A stretch of 36,390 nt of DNA from Nitriliruptor sp040882075 (lineage in GTDB: Bacteria; Actinomycetota; Nitriliruptoria; Nitriliruptorales; Nitriliruptoraceae), in NCBI RefSeq assembly GCF_040882075.1, contig NZ_JBBEBZ010000049.1, positions 1-36,390 on the forward strand, written 5' to 3'. The notes beneath the pieces are model-generated. The model saw nothing but the letters and a program-made list of their open reading frames with translations, ran no database searches and had not been told where the DNA came from. The position numbers and the translations under genes were made by a program. Each line of letters starts with the position of its first letter. The stretch's first letter is position 1. Positions 16,985-24,801 of the stretch are shown here, piece by piece.

Positions 16985-17111
16985 CTACCGGTAGACCCAG
17001 AGGGGCACCCCTGCCCCCTCCCGCCGACCGGTAGGCACCCGACGGCGACCGGGGTCATCTACCGGTAGACCCCGAGGGGCACCCCTGCCCCTCCTGGCCT
17101 ACCGGTAGGCC
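16985..17111. repeat. Cluster of four CTACCGGTAG palindromes
   Basis: CTACCGGTAG is a perfect 10-bp palindrome at 16985-16994, 17059-17068 (extended to 12 bp) and 17099-17108 (extended to the 16-bp GGCCTACCGGTAGGCC, 17096-17111). A one-mismatch copy lies at 17025-17034. Spacing alternates 40, 34 and 40 bases. The first and third are each followed by an almost identical block containing GAGGGGCACCCCTGCCCC. The cluster lies between a small membrane-protein gene and the amidohydrolase promoter, so it could be an operator array or a terminator cluster. Confidence 0.75.
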
Positions 17112-17126
17112 AGAGGGGCGACCGGG

Positions 17127-17405
17127 TCAGGGGTGGCGGCGGGCGGCCGTCACGGCCCGCCAGCGGGTGACGCCGGCGTGGATCACCGTGACCACGCCCA
17201 CCACGAGGGCGCCGGCGGTGGCGCCGCGGATCAGGAGCAGCACGACCACCAGCGTCCCGAGCCACGGGACCAGGGGCGCCAGGCCGCGCACCCGTCCACC
17301 CCGGACCGCGGTTTCGTGTCGGGTGGCGACGGTCGTGGCGACGGCCAGTGCGGCGATCCCGAGGCCGAGTGCGAGCGCCACCAGCTCGACACGGACGGTC
17401 GACAC
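17127..17405 (-). CDS. Small two-helix membrane protein, unknown function
   Basis: I do not recognise this 92-residue protein. It has two hydrophobic segments, LVALALGLGIAALAVATTVA (about 8-27) and LVPWLGTLVVVLLLIRGATA (about 45-64), a further hydrophobic stretch near 66-78, and basic residues at the end (RWRAVTAARRHP). Its GTG start lies two bases after the pdxT stop, so it is probably co-translated with pdxS-pdxT. No catalytic motif is visible. The downstream palindrome cluster begins 16 bases after its stop. Confidence 0.6.
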   Translation of the reverse strand: MSTVRVELVALALGLGIAALAVATTVATRHETAVRGGRVRGLAPLVPWLGTLVVVLLLIRGATAGALVVGVVTVIHAGVTRWRAVTAARRHP

Positions 17406-17407
17406 GT

Positions 17408-18103
17408 TCAGCCCGTCACGCGGCGGAGCGAGCCGACGAACGCGGCGTGGAGGCGGTCGTCACCGGTGAGCTCCGGGTGGAACGCCGCGGCCCAGACGTG
17501 GCCCTGCCGCACCAGCACCGGCCCGAGCTCGACCTCGGCGAGGACCTCGACATCCTCGGCGCGAACCTCGGTGACGACCGGTGCGCGGATGAACGAGACA
17601 TCCACCGGCGGCTCCCCGAGCTCGGGGACCGTCAGCTCGACGTCGAACGACTCGCGCTGGCGCCCGAACGCGTTCCGCCGCACCTGCACGTCCAGCACGC
17701 CGATCAGGGGCTGCGGCCGGTCCTGGTCGAGCGAGGTAGCGAGGAGGATCATCCCGGCGCAGGTCCCGAGCACCGGCATGCCCGCCCGGACGCGGTCCCG
17801 GACGGGGTCGAGCAGGTCGAAGACCTCGAGCAGCCGGCCGATGGTCGTCGACTCACCGCCGGGGAGCACCAGCGCGTCGACCGCGTCGAGCTGCCCGCGC
17901 GTCCGCACCTCGCGGGCGTCGGCTCCGACGCGGCGGAGCGCACGGAGGTGCTCGAGAACGTCACCTTGGAGGGCGAGGACGCCGACGACCGGGGCTCCCT
18001 CCGCGGGGGTGGCCACCGGGTCACGACCGGCGAGCCGCTCCCCCGGTGTCCACCGCGGGTGGGGCGCGCCGGTGTGGGCGGCGGCGGGTGTGGCTCCGCT
18101 CAC
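17408..18103 (-). CDS. pdxT: Pyridoxal 5'-phosphate synthase glutaminase subunit
   Basis: PdxT hydrolyses glutamine and passes ammonia to PdxS in the DXP-independent vitamin B6 route. Class I glutaminase features are present: VGVLALQGDVLEHL, PGGESTTIGRLLE, nucleophile Cys115 in GTCAGMILLA, FIRAP, and the catalytic His-Glu pair in AAAFHPELTGD. The 231 residues include about 38 extra at the N-terminus (proline/alanine-rich) before the conserved core. The GTG start is fixed by its four-base overlap with the pdxS stop, although an internal start is possible. It is the second gene of pdxS-pdxT. Confidence 0.95.
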   Translation of the reverse strand: MSGATPAAAHTGAPHPRWTPGERLAGRDPVATPAEGAPVVGVLALQGDVLEHLRALRRVGADAREVRTRGQLDAVDALVLPGGESTTIGRLLEVFDLLDPVRDRVRAGMPVLGTCAGMILLATSLDQDRPQPLIGVLDVQVRRNAFGRQRESFDVELTVPELGEPPVDVSFIRAPVVTEVRAEDVEVLAEVELGPVLVRQGHVWAAAFHPELTGDDRLHAAFVGSLRRVTG

Positions 18104-19011
18104 CAGCCGCGGTCGGCGTACCGCTGCTCGGCCGGCAGCTGCGAGATGTCGATACCGACCATCGGCTCGCCGAGGCCGCGCGAGACCTTGGCGATGACGG
18201 CCGGGTCCTCGAAGTGCGTCGTGGCCTCGACGATGGCGCGGGCCCGTGCGGCGGGGTCGCCGGACTTGAAGATGCCGGAGCCGACGAAGACGCCGTCGGC
18301 GCCGAGCTGCATCATGAAGGCGGCGTCCGCCGGGGTGGCGATCCCGCCGGCGGTGAACAGCACGACCGGGAGACGGCCGGTCTCGGCGACCTCGCGCACC
18401 AGCTCGACGGGAGCGCGGTGCTCCTTGGCGGCCGCGTACAGCTCGGTCTCATCCATGGTCGACAGGCGGCGGACCTCGCCGGCGATCGAGCGCATGTGGC
18501 GAGTCGCCTCGACGACGTTGCCGGTGCCCGCCTCGCCCTTGGAGCGGATCATCGCGGCGCCCTCGGCGATGCGGCGGAGCGCTTCGCCGAGGTTGGTCGC
18601 GCCACACACGAACGGGACGTCGAAGCGCCACTTGTCGATGTGGTGGGCCTCGTCGGCAGGGGTGAGGACCTCGGATTCGTCGACGTAGTCGACACCGAGG
18701 GACTGCAGCACCTGTGCCTCGACGATGTGGCCGATGCGTGCCTTGGCCATGACCGGGATCGACACGGCGTCGATGATCCCGTCGATCATGTCCGGGTCGC
18801 TCATCCGCGCGACTCCACCGTCGCGGCGGATGTCGGCGGGGACGCGCTCGAGCGCCATGACGGCGACCGCCCCGGCCTCCTCGGCGACGCGCGCCTGGTC
18901 CGGGGTCACGACGTCCATGATGACGCCGCCCTTGAGCATGTCGGCGAGGCCGCGCTTGACGCGGTCGCTACCGGTGCGGGCGGACGGGGAAGCGGCGGTG
19001 GCGTCGCTCAC
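18100..19011 (-). CDS. pdxS: Pyridoxal 5'-phosphate synthase lyase subunit
   Basis: PdxS is the (beta/alpha)8 synthase that builds PLP from ribose 5-phosphate, glyceraldehyde 3-phosphate and PdxT-derived ammonia. The 303 residues are highly conserved: VKRGLADMLKGGVIMDVVTP with Asp33, PVMAKARIGHIVEAQ with the Schiff-base Lys90, IRSKGEAGTGNVVEA with the second catalytic Lys, and FTAGGIATPADAAFMMQLG. The GTG start follows AGGAG by seven bases. TACGCT at 19072-19077 is a likely -10 box, and a 12-bp palindrome (CGGACCGGTCCG, 19092-19103) lies just upstream. Confidence 0.98.
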   Translation of the reverse strand: MSDATAASPSARTGSDRVKRGLADMLKGGVIMDVVTPDQARVAEEAGAVAVMALERVPADIRRDGGVARMSDPDMIDGIIDAVSIPVMAKARIGHIVEAQVLQSLGVDYVDESEVLTPADEAHHIDKWRFDVPFVCGATNLGEALRRIAEGAAMIRSKGEAGTGNVVEATRHMRSIAGEVRRLSTMDETELYAAAKEHRAPVELVREVAETGRLPVVLFTAGGIATPADAAFMMQLGADGVFVGSGIFKSGDPAARARAIVEATTHFEDPAVIAKVSRGLGEPMVGIDISQLPAEQRYADRGW

Positions 19012-19071
19012 GGGACGACTCCTGTGGTGTGCCGAGGTGCGTCGAACGGGACGCGGGACGGGTCGAGGACG

Positions 19072-19103
19072 AGCGTACCGACGCGGACGCCCGGACCGGT
19101 CCG
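19072..19103 (-). promoter_or_regulatory. Candidate pdxS promoter with adjacent palindrome
   Basis: TACGCT on the minus strand (19072-19077) fits the TAnnnT -10 consensus, about 60 bases before pdxS. The perfect palindrome CGGACCGGTCCG (19092-19103) covers the -35 position. It is followed by CCGCC-AGAG-GGCGG (19101-19114), so it might instead belong to the terminator of the DUF3048 gene ending at 19138. Confidence 0.4.
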
Positions 19104-19137
19104 CCAGAGGGCGGAACCGTGCGTCGGTGGTCGGCGG

Positions 19138-20241
19138 TCACATCCCGGCGACGACCTCGCTGCTCGGGAGGTGGATCCAGGTGGGTCCGGGCTTGAGCTG
19201 GAACGGTTCCCCGCCGGGACCGAGGAGCTCGAGCGGCTGATCGGCGGCGGTCTTGCGCCACCGGGCGTCGAACCGCTGGCCATCCCGGAGGATGATCGCC
19301 ACGTCCTCGCCGATCACGTCGGTCTCGGAGTAGGGAGCACCGTTGGTGTCGCAGCAGCCGTCGGTGTAGTGACGGGTGGCGAGGACGACGACGTTGGCGG
19401 CACCGATCCGCCCGGATCCGGTCACGGTCGAGGCCTGACCGTTCTGGTCGCGCCGGTACAGCTCAGCGGCAGCGTCGTAGGTCCAACCGGTCCGGTTCGA
19501 GCGCGACATCGGAACCGTGATGCTCGCGCCGGGGTCGGTGCACCCCGTGCTGTCGGCGGCGCACGCGAGCGCGCCGTCGGGAGCTTCATCGGCGAACGCC
19601 CACGGTGCTACCGAGAACGGACCGGCGCCCCGCTCGATCCCCGCGGCCAGGACCTCGGCGGGGCGGATGAAGACGTTGTGCGGCGGGCGGCGGTCGGAGA
19701 CGCGGCGTACGCCGGGTGCCCCCTCCTCGAGGAGGACCATCGGCGAGGCACGCAACATCCCCTGCACCTGGGCTCGGGCGCCCGAGTAGACGAACACGGA
19801 CTCGCCGAAACCCGAGCCGATGGCGACGTCGACGGGCCGCCCCGAGCGGACGGGGCCGACGTCATCGGGCAGGTCGCTGTGCAAGATCGCGATGAACCGC
19901 GTCACGCCACCCTCGACGAGCTCCTCGAGCACGACATCGGCGTGGTCGAGGCCGGCCTGGGGACGGGCCTGGGGCGAGTTCTCGACCTTGGTGATCAGCA
20001 CCGGACGTTCCGCGAGGACCGCGGCGCCCTCGTCCGTCAGCAGCGTCCCGCTGAGCGGCGCGCGGGCCGTCGGTTCGGGCTCGGGCTCGGGCTCCGCTTC
20101 AGGTTCAGGTTCAGGTTCCTCGGCGGGCGTCTCGCTCGCCACCGGAGGAGGCGGAGCCGGGTCCTCGCCCCGGCAACCGGCGAGCAGGAGCGGACCGACG
20201 AGCGCCGCGGTGACGACGCGGCGCGGCAGCGGGAGACGCAC
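19138..20241 (-). CDS. DUF3048 (YerB-like) lipoprotein
   Basis: The 367-residue protein is a predicted lipoprotein: a basic n-region, a hydrophobic core (VVTAALVGPLL) and the lipobox LLAGC, with lipidated Cys at 23. A proline/glutamate repeat linker (EPEPEPEAEPEPEPEP, about 43-58) follows. The conserved DUF3048 core includes NSPQARPQAGLDHADVVLEE and LVEGGVTRFIAILHSDLP, then VGPVRSGRPVDV, and a C-terminal part with RHYTDGCCDTNG. The function of the family is not established. The 5' leader contains three copies of a 15-base repeat. It lies downstream of the mannoside cluster and may share its transcript or have its own promoter (TACGGT, 20307-20312). Confidence 0.85.
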   Translation of the reverse strand: MRLPLPRRVVTAALVGPLLLAGCRGEDPAPPPPVASETPAEEPEPEPEAEPEPEPEPTARAPLSGTLLTDEGAAVLAERPVLITKVENSPQARPQAGLDHADVVLEELVEGGVTRFIAILHSDLPDDVGPVRSGRPVDVAIGSGFGESVFVYSGARAQVQGMLRASPMVLLEEGAPGVRRVSDRRPPHNVFIRPAEVLAAGIERGAGPFSVAPWAFADEAPDGALACAADSTGCTDPGASITVPMSRSNRTGWTYDAAAELYRRDQNGQASTVTGSGRIGAANVVVLATRHYTDGCCDTNGAPYSETDVIGEDVAIILRDGQRFDARWRKTAADQPLELLGPGGEPFQLKPGPTWIHLPSSEVVAGM

Positions 20242-20257
20242 GAGGGACCTCGCGGGT

Positions 20258-20302
20258 GGGGAGCGCGACGGGGGGGAGCGCGACGGGGGGGAGCGCGACG
20301 GG
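20258..20302. repeat. Three tandem 15-bp repeats upstream of the DUF3048 gene
   Basis: The unit GGGGAGCGCGACGGG is repeated three times without change between the DUF3048 start (20241) and a candidate -10 (20307-20312). On the minus strand these lie in the predicted 5' untranslated region as CGTCGCGCTCCCC units. Copy number could vary by slippage. Confidence 0.7.
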
Positions 20303-20347
20303 CGTGACCGTACCGGCCGTGGCCGTTCGGACAGCCCAAGCGCTGCG

Positions 20348-20389
20348 CCGGTCGTCCCGGACGAGGTCCGGTCGTGTCCCGGACGAGGT
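20348..20389. repeat. Imperfect direct repeat next to the mannosyltransferase stop codon
   Basis: CCGGTCGTCCCGGACGAGGT (20348-20367) is followed directly by a near copy with two extra bases (20368-20389). The second copy touches the TGA of the mannosyltransferase gene. Confidence 0.6.
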
Positions 20390-21516
20390 CAGGGCGCGAC
20401 AGCCTCGCCGTACGCATCGGCGACCTGTTCGGCCACGCGAGCCCAGTCGAACGCGTCCACCGTCCGGCGGCCGTCCGCGGCCATCGCGCTGCGCAGCGAC
20501 GGGTTGTCGAGCAACGTGCCGATAGCGGTCGCCAGGGCCGCGGGATCGCCCGGTGGTACGAGCCGCCCCTGTCGCCCGTCGGTGGCCACGCTCCGGTAGC
20601 CGGGGATGTTCGAAGCGACGATCGCTCGCCCCGCCGCCATCGCCTCGAGCAGCACGATCCCGAAGGATTCGCCACCGAGGGACGGCGCCACGTAGAGGTC
20701 GCACGAGGCGTAGAAGCGCGGGAGCTCGTCGTGATCGACGCGGCCGAGGAACGACACGTCCGAGCGCAGCCGCGCCGGGAGGAGCTCCTGGCAGCGGTCC
20801 CGCTCCGGACCGTCACCCACCACGAGCAGACGGAGCTCCGGGCGATCGGTCTTGAGGCGGGTGAAGGCGCGGATCAGCGGCTCGAGCCCCTTGCGCCGCT
20901 CGAGTCGGCCGACGAACAGCAGGGTGGGGCGTTCGGGGTCGATCAGCTCCGGGAACGGCTCGGCTCCGGAGAACCGGGCGACGTCGACGCCGTTCGGCAC
21001 GATGCGGAACCGCGAGGTCGGCCAGCCGAGCGCCCCCGCGTGGTACGCGGCCGCGGCGTCGCTCACCGCGAGGCGCACCGCCAGCCGGTCAGCGACCCGT
21101 CGCGCGACCGGACGCCCGGCTCGGTACAGCCGCGACGCGTCCGACCACGCGTGGAAGGTCCCGACGACCGGTGCGACATCGGTGGTCGCCGCGGCGAGCC
21201 CGGCCCACGGCACGAGCGGTTCGTGGACGTGGATCACGTCCGGGGCGAGATCGGCGAGCGCGCGCCTGGTGGTCCGTGCGGCCACGGGCGACAGCGCGAT
21301 CGGAGCGACCGAACCGTTGAACCGCACGGGGAGGTGACGACCGAGGTGGACCACGTGGTCCGGGCCGGCCACGGTGCCACCTCGAGACGGCGCCCCGGGA
21401 CCGAGGGTGGTGACCTCGTGGCCGCGATCACGGAGGGCGGCAGCCAGCGCCTCGACGTGGGCCTGCACGCCGCCCGGCACGCTCAGCGCGTAGGGCGAGA
21501 CGATGGCGACCTTCAC
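20389..21516 (-). CDS. pimA: Phosphatidylinositol mannosyltransferase PimA-like (GT4)
   Basis: The likely role is transfer of mannose from GDP-mannose to phosphatidyl-myo-inositol at the inner face of the membrane, the first step of PIM synthesis. The 375-residue GT-B protein has SPYALSVPGGVQAHVEAL with the GGV loop, His122 in VVGTFHAWSD (equivalent in position to the catalytic His118 of mycobacterial PimA), the GRLERRKGLEPLIRAF nucleotide-binding motif, and the EX7E motif in GESFGIVLLEAMAAG. Its GTG start overlaps the acyltransferase stop (GTGA). The order pgsA, acyltransferase, pimA is that of mycobacteria, which supports the assignment over a generic GT4 glycosyltransferase. Confidence 0.88.
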   Translation of the reverse strand: MKVAIVSPYALSVPGGVQAHVEALAAALRDRGHEVTTLGPGAPSRGGTVAGPDHVVHLGRHLPVRFNGSVAPIALSPVAARTTRRALADLAPDVIHVHEPLVPWAGLAAATTDVAPVVGTFHAWSDASRLYRAGRPVARRVADRLAVRLAVSDAAAAYHAGALGWPTSRFRIVPNGVDVARFSGAEPFPELIDPERPTLLFVGRLERRKGLEPLIRAFTRLKTDRPELRLLVVGDGPERDRCQELLPARLRSDVSFLGRVDHDELPRFYASCDLYVAPSLGGESFGIVLLEAMAAGRAIVASNIPGYRSVATDGRQGRLVPPGDPAALATAIGTLLDNPSLRSAMAADGRRTVDAFDWARVAEQVADAYGEAVAP

Positions 21517-22586
21517 GCCTCAGCCTCCGGCGGGGTGTCGGAAGGGTCCTGCGGTGCGAGCTCAGCGGCGCCGCTCGGCCGTCGTCGTTCGGCCCACTCG
21601 GTCCGCGCCAGCGACCGCCAGTCCTCACCGCGCTGCCAGGCCGCGACCACCGGGTGGTCGGGTTCGCGGTCGGCCAACCAGTTGCGCACGAACACGTGCC
21701 ACTGATCGGGGTAGCGCTCGATCAGCTTCTCGAGCTCGGCCGCGACCTCCTGCGTGCCGTCGTAGACGTCCAGCTCCGCCACCTCGATGGGCGCGTGGAC
21801 CACACCGCGGAACCCGTCGCCCTCGGTCAGGAACGCGCCGATGCACACCGGACGGCCGGTCCGGCGCGCGAGCGCCGCCGTCCCTGGTGGCAGGCGGCAG
21901 GGCTCGCCGAAGAACTCGACGATGGGGCCTTTCCTCGTTAGGTCGCGGTCCGCCAGCAGGGTGGCCAGCGCACCTTCGTCGGTGATCCGTGCCTCGAGCC
22001 GGTCGAGCATGTCACCACCGCGCACGAGCGGGATGACGTCGATCCCGGCCGCGCGGCGCAGCTCGACGAACCGTTCGAACAGTCGGCGGGGTTCGACGAC
22101 CTCGGCGACCACGACCATCCCCCACCGCCGCTGGCTGGTGAAGAACGCGCCGACGTCCCACGAACCGAGGTGGCCCGTGGCGAAGATCCCGCCCCGGCCG
22201 GAGTCCCGGAACGCGTCGACGTGGTGCAGCCCCTCGCCGGTGGACGCGGCGACGACCTCGTCCCCGTCCATGGTGTGCAGGCGGAAGCTGTCGAGCCAGT
22301 ACCGGGCGTAGGACACGTAGGCGTCGCGGACCAGCCGGTCGAGGTCGCGGTCGCTGAGGTGCCCGCGGGTGACACGGTCGAGGTTGCGACGGACCTGTTC
22401 GCGCTGGGCGTCCGAGGCGAAGCGGTACCACAGCGCGCCGACCCGCCCGGGCACACGTCGAGCGAGCCGGTCCGGTAGCCGCGCGGCGGCCTCCCAGACC
22501 GACCGGTACTGCCAGTAGACCGCCTTCTGTCCGAGGGACTCGTCGGGCGGCGGTGGCAGATCCTCGAGCGACGCGGCCTGCCTCAC
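21513..22586 (-). CDS. PatA-like phosphatidylinositol mannoside acyltransferase
   Basis: This LpxL/HtrB-family acyltransferase probably moves a fatty acyl chain onto the mannose of PIM1/PIM2. The 357 residues contain the HX4D catalytic motif, His139 to Asp144, in ATGHLGSWDVGAFF, then VVVAEVVEPRRLFERFVELR, a glycine-rich VRGGDMLDRLEA, and FFGEPCRLPPGTAALARRTG. The family is best known from Gram-negative lipid A synthesis, but the position between a CDP-alcohol phosphatidyltransferase and PimA identifies the actinobacterial PatA branch. GTGA overlaps at both ends tie it tightly to its neighbours. The last 30 residues are a disordered proline-rich tail. Confidence 0.86.
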   Translation of the reverse strand: MRQAASLEDLPPPPDESLGQKAVYWQYRSVWEAAARLPDRLARRVPGRVGALWYRFASDAQREQVRRNLDRVTRGHLSDRDLDRLVRDAYVSYARYWLDSFRLHTMDGDEVVAASTGEGLHHVDAFRDSGRGGIFATGHLGSWDVGAFFTSQRRWGMVVVAEVVEPRRLFERFVELRRAAGIDVIPLVRGGDMLDRLEARITDEGALATLLADRDLTRKGPIVEFFGEPCRLPPGTAALARRTGRPVCIGAFLTEGDGFRGVVHAPIEVAELDVYDGTQEVAAELEKLIERYPDQWHVFVRNWLADREPDHPVVAAWQRGEDWRSLARTEWAERRRPSGAAELAPQDPSDTPPEAEA

Positions 22587-23389
22587 GGGCGACGTCCCAC
22601 GTTCGGATGCGTGGACGCATCGGTGTCGGCTGGCGGCAGCGGCGACGGCTCGGACAATTCCGGGGACACGTCGTCACGATCGTCGGAGGTGTGCTCGTCC
22701 AGCGCCCCGTCGAAGTTCCGCTCGCCGTAGAAGCGGCGGGCGGCGGCCTTGAACGCCCGGCTCCAGGCCCGGTCGTGGAGGGTGAGCGCCACGATCTCCT
22801 CGGGCAGGTCACGGTCGATCTGGCACCAGACGTGGTGGATGCGCTGGATGACGGTCACCGCCGACCCGACCGCCAGGATCCACAGGACCGGTTCCAGCAG
22901 CCAGCGGTGGAACACGAGCGCGAACATCAGCAGCACGGCCCGCTCGGCCCGTTCGAGGATGCCGACGCTGCAGACCAGGTCGATCGACTCGGCCTTGGCG
23001 CGCACGTACGAGGTCACCTCGGCACCGACCAACGCGGTCACCGCCAGCAGGAACAGACGCGGCTGGTCGGCGACCCACCACGCCACGCCGGCCAGGATCA
23101 CTCCATCCGAGATCCGGTCGCTGACCGAGTCGTAGAACCCGCCGAACGGCGTGGACCGTCCGGAGGCCCGTGCGACCGCCCCGTCGAAGGTGTCCATCAG
23201 CCCGCCGGCGACCAGGATCCACCCGCCGGCCAGCGGATGGTCGTTGGCCACCGACCACGCCGCCACGAAGGTCAGGATGATGCCGAAGGTGGTGATCCAG
23301 TTCGGCGTCAGCCCGGTCCGGGCGATGCCACGACCGATCGGCGAGGTGACAGCCTCGACGTACTCGGGGAAGCGCGAACGGAGGGCCAC
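22583..23389 (-). CDS. pgsA: Phosphatidylinositol phosphate synthase (CDP-alcohol phosphatidyltransferase)
   Basis: The likely reaction joins CDP-diacylglycerol to inositol 1-phosphate, giving phosphatidylinositol phosphate. The CDP-alcohol signature is complete: Asp66, Asp69-Gly70, Ala73-Arg74, Gly83, Asp87 and Asp91, within DTFDGAVARASGRSTPFGGF and the residues after it. About six hydrophobic helices follow the usual topology. A 50-residue disordered acidic C-terminal tail is added (DEHTSDDRDDVSPELSEPSP). The gene name follows actinobacterial usage for the inositol enzyme; the classical glycerol-phosphate enzyme is an alternative, but the PIM gene context argues against it. TACCGT at 23423-23428 may be its -10 box, making it the first gene of pgsA-acyltransferase-pimA. 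Confidence 0.88.
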   Translation of the reverse strand: MALRSRFPEYVEAVTSPIGRGIARTGLTPNWITTFGIILTFVAAWSVANDHPLAGGWILVAGGLMDTFDGAVARASGRSTPFGGFYDSVSDRISDGVILAGVAWWVADQPRLFLLAVTALVGAEVTSYVRAKAESIDLVCSVGILERAERAVLLMFALVFHRWLLEPVLWILAVGSAVTVIQRIHHVWCQIDRDLPEEIVALTLHDRAWSRAFKAAARRFYGERNFDGALDEHTSDDRDDVSPELSEPSPLPPADTDASTHPNVGRRP

Positions 23390-23485
23390 GAGCCTCGACC
23401 TGGGAGTGGTGATGGTGCCCGCACGGTAGCCGTCGCAGCCTGATCGACGCCGCTGCTCGCGTGTGCGCGGCGCAGGCCGGAGGTG

Positions 23486-24043
23486 TCAGGCGAACGCGGG
23501 GGCGAGCTGTTCGTAGACCTCGTCGAGCGCCTGGGGCAGGACGCGTGCGGCCCCGATGACCGAGATGAAGTTCGTGTCGCCACCCCACCGTGGGACGACG
23601 TGGAGGTGGAGGTGGGCGGCGATGCCCGCTCCCCCAGCCACACCGAGGTTCATCCCGAGGTTGACGCCCTGCGCACGAAGCCGCTGCTTCAGGATCCCGA
23701 CCGTGCGGCGACCGAGCTCCCAGACCTCGGTGGCCACGGCCGCGTCGAGCGTCTCGAGGTCGGCGTGGTGGGCGTACGGCACGACCATCAGGTGGCCCGG
23801 GTTGTACGGGTAGGCGTTGAAGATGACGAAGGCGTGCTCGCCGCGGTGCAGGATCAGCGACTCGGCATCACGCGACGGATCACGGGCGGGCAGCACGCAG
23901 AACGGGCACCCGTCGAGCGGCTCGGACCCGGCGACGTAGCCGAACCGCCAGGGCGCCCACAGGCGCTGGAGCTGATCGGCGGCGACCCCCGGTTGGTCGT
24001 CGCGCGCGCTGCGAGCTTCGTCCTCGCCGACGTGGTCGCTCAC
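23486..24043 (-). CDS. HIT-family diadenosine tetraphosphate phosphorylase/hydrolase
   Basis: The 185-residue histidine-triad protein has HLHLHVVPRW with His144, His146 and His148, a zinc-site Cys pair CPFC (46-49), and the RLWAPWRFGYV entry motif seen in the Rv2613c-type Ap4A phosphorylase of mycobacteria. It probably cleaves diadenosine polyphosphates or similar nucleotides. The GTG start overlaps the methyltransferase stop by four bases. The thrS-HIT-pgsA neighbourhood is conserved in actinobacteria, but here a methyltransferase is inserted between thrS and the HIT gene. Confidence 0.9.
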   Translation of the reverse strand: MSDHVGEDEARSARDDQPGVAADQLQRLWAPWRFGYVAGSEPLDGCPFCVLPARDPSRDAESLILHRGEHAFVIFNAYPYNPGHLMVVPYAHHADLETLDAAVATEVWELGRRTVGILKQRLRAQGVNLGMNLGVAGGAGIAAHLHLHVVPRWGGDTNFISVIGAARVLPQALDEVYEQLAPAFA

Positions 24044-24801
24044 GCTGCCCCCTCGGCGGGGCGCCGGGCGATGACGAGCCCACGGTCCGGTGGTCCGTCG
24101 CCGGTCGGGGGCGGCGACGGCCGGACATCCGAGACGACCTCGAGCCCCGTGGCGGCGACGGCAGCGAGGAGCCGTTCGTGCGGGACGAGGAGCATGCGGT
24201 GGTCCTCGCGCTCGACCGTCAGCCGGCCAGCGGCGGCGGACACCACGGCGACCTCGAGGACGGACACGTCCCCTTCCCGCCGCGAGGTGATGACCCGGAC
24301 GGCGCGGCGTCCGCCCTCCTCGACGTCGACGACCTGGGTGCGTTCGTCACGCCAGTCGTCCGGCTCCACCCAGGGTTCGATGACCAGCAGACCACCGAGA
24401 GCGACGTGGGCCGCGAGGGCGGCGACGATGTCGTCGAGCTCGGCCGCGTCCGACGCGTAGCCGATGGAGCTGAACAGGGAGGTCACCACCTCGAACCGGC
24501 GGCCGAGGTCGAGCTCGCGCTGGTCGGCGACGCGGAGCTCGACGCGACCACCGAGGCGGGCCCGCGCGACGTCGAGCATCGGTTCGGACAGGTCCACGCC
24601 GACGACGTCACCGACGGCGTCGCCGATGACCGCGAGGTGCTGACCGGTCCCGCAGGCGACGTCGAGCCACGACGCCGGCACGTGGCCGAGCAGGTCGCTG
24701 ACCCGGTCGAGGAGCCGCTGCGCCTCGGTGACGTGGTCCTTGCCGAGCGAGCGGTACAGCTCGTCGTACCAGGCCGCGTGCGCGTCCCCGTAGGTGCTCA
24801 C
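24040..24801 (-). CDS. Class I SAM-dependent methyltransferase
   Basis: The 253 residues have a clear Rossmann methyltransferase core: motif I LDVACGTGQHLAVIG (about 46-60), an acidic residue ending the second strand in VVGVDLSEPMLDVAR, motif II-like VADQRELDLGRRFEVVTSLF, and SIGYASDAAELDDIVAALAAHVALGGLLVIE. The opening STYGDAHAAWYDELY and the SSIGY motif resemble the amino-sugar N,N-dimethyltransferase group, but the substrate cannot be told. The gene is squeezed between thrS and the HIT gene with GTGA overlaps on both sides, so its level follows thrS. It is absent from this place in mycobacteria as I recall, so it may be a lineage-specific insertion. Confidence 0.85.
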   Translation of the reverse strand: MSTYGDAHAAWYDELYRSLGKDHVTEAQRLLDRVSDLLGHVPASWLDVACGTGQHLAVIGDAVGDVVGVDLSEPMLDVARARLGGRVELRVADQRELDLGRRFEVVTSLFSSIGYASDAAELDDIVAALAAHVALGGLLVIEPWVEPDDWRDERTQVVDVEEGGRRAVRVITSRREGDVSVLEVAVVSAAAGRLTVEREDHRMLLVPHERLLAAVAATGLEVVSDVRPSPPPTGDGPPDRGLVIARRPAEGAA

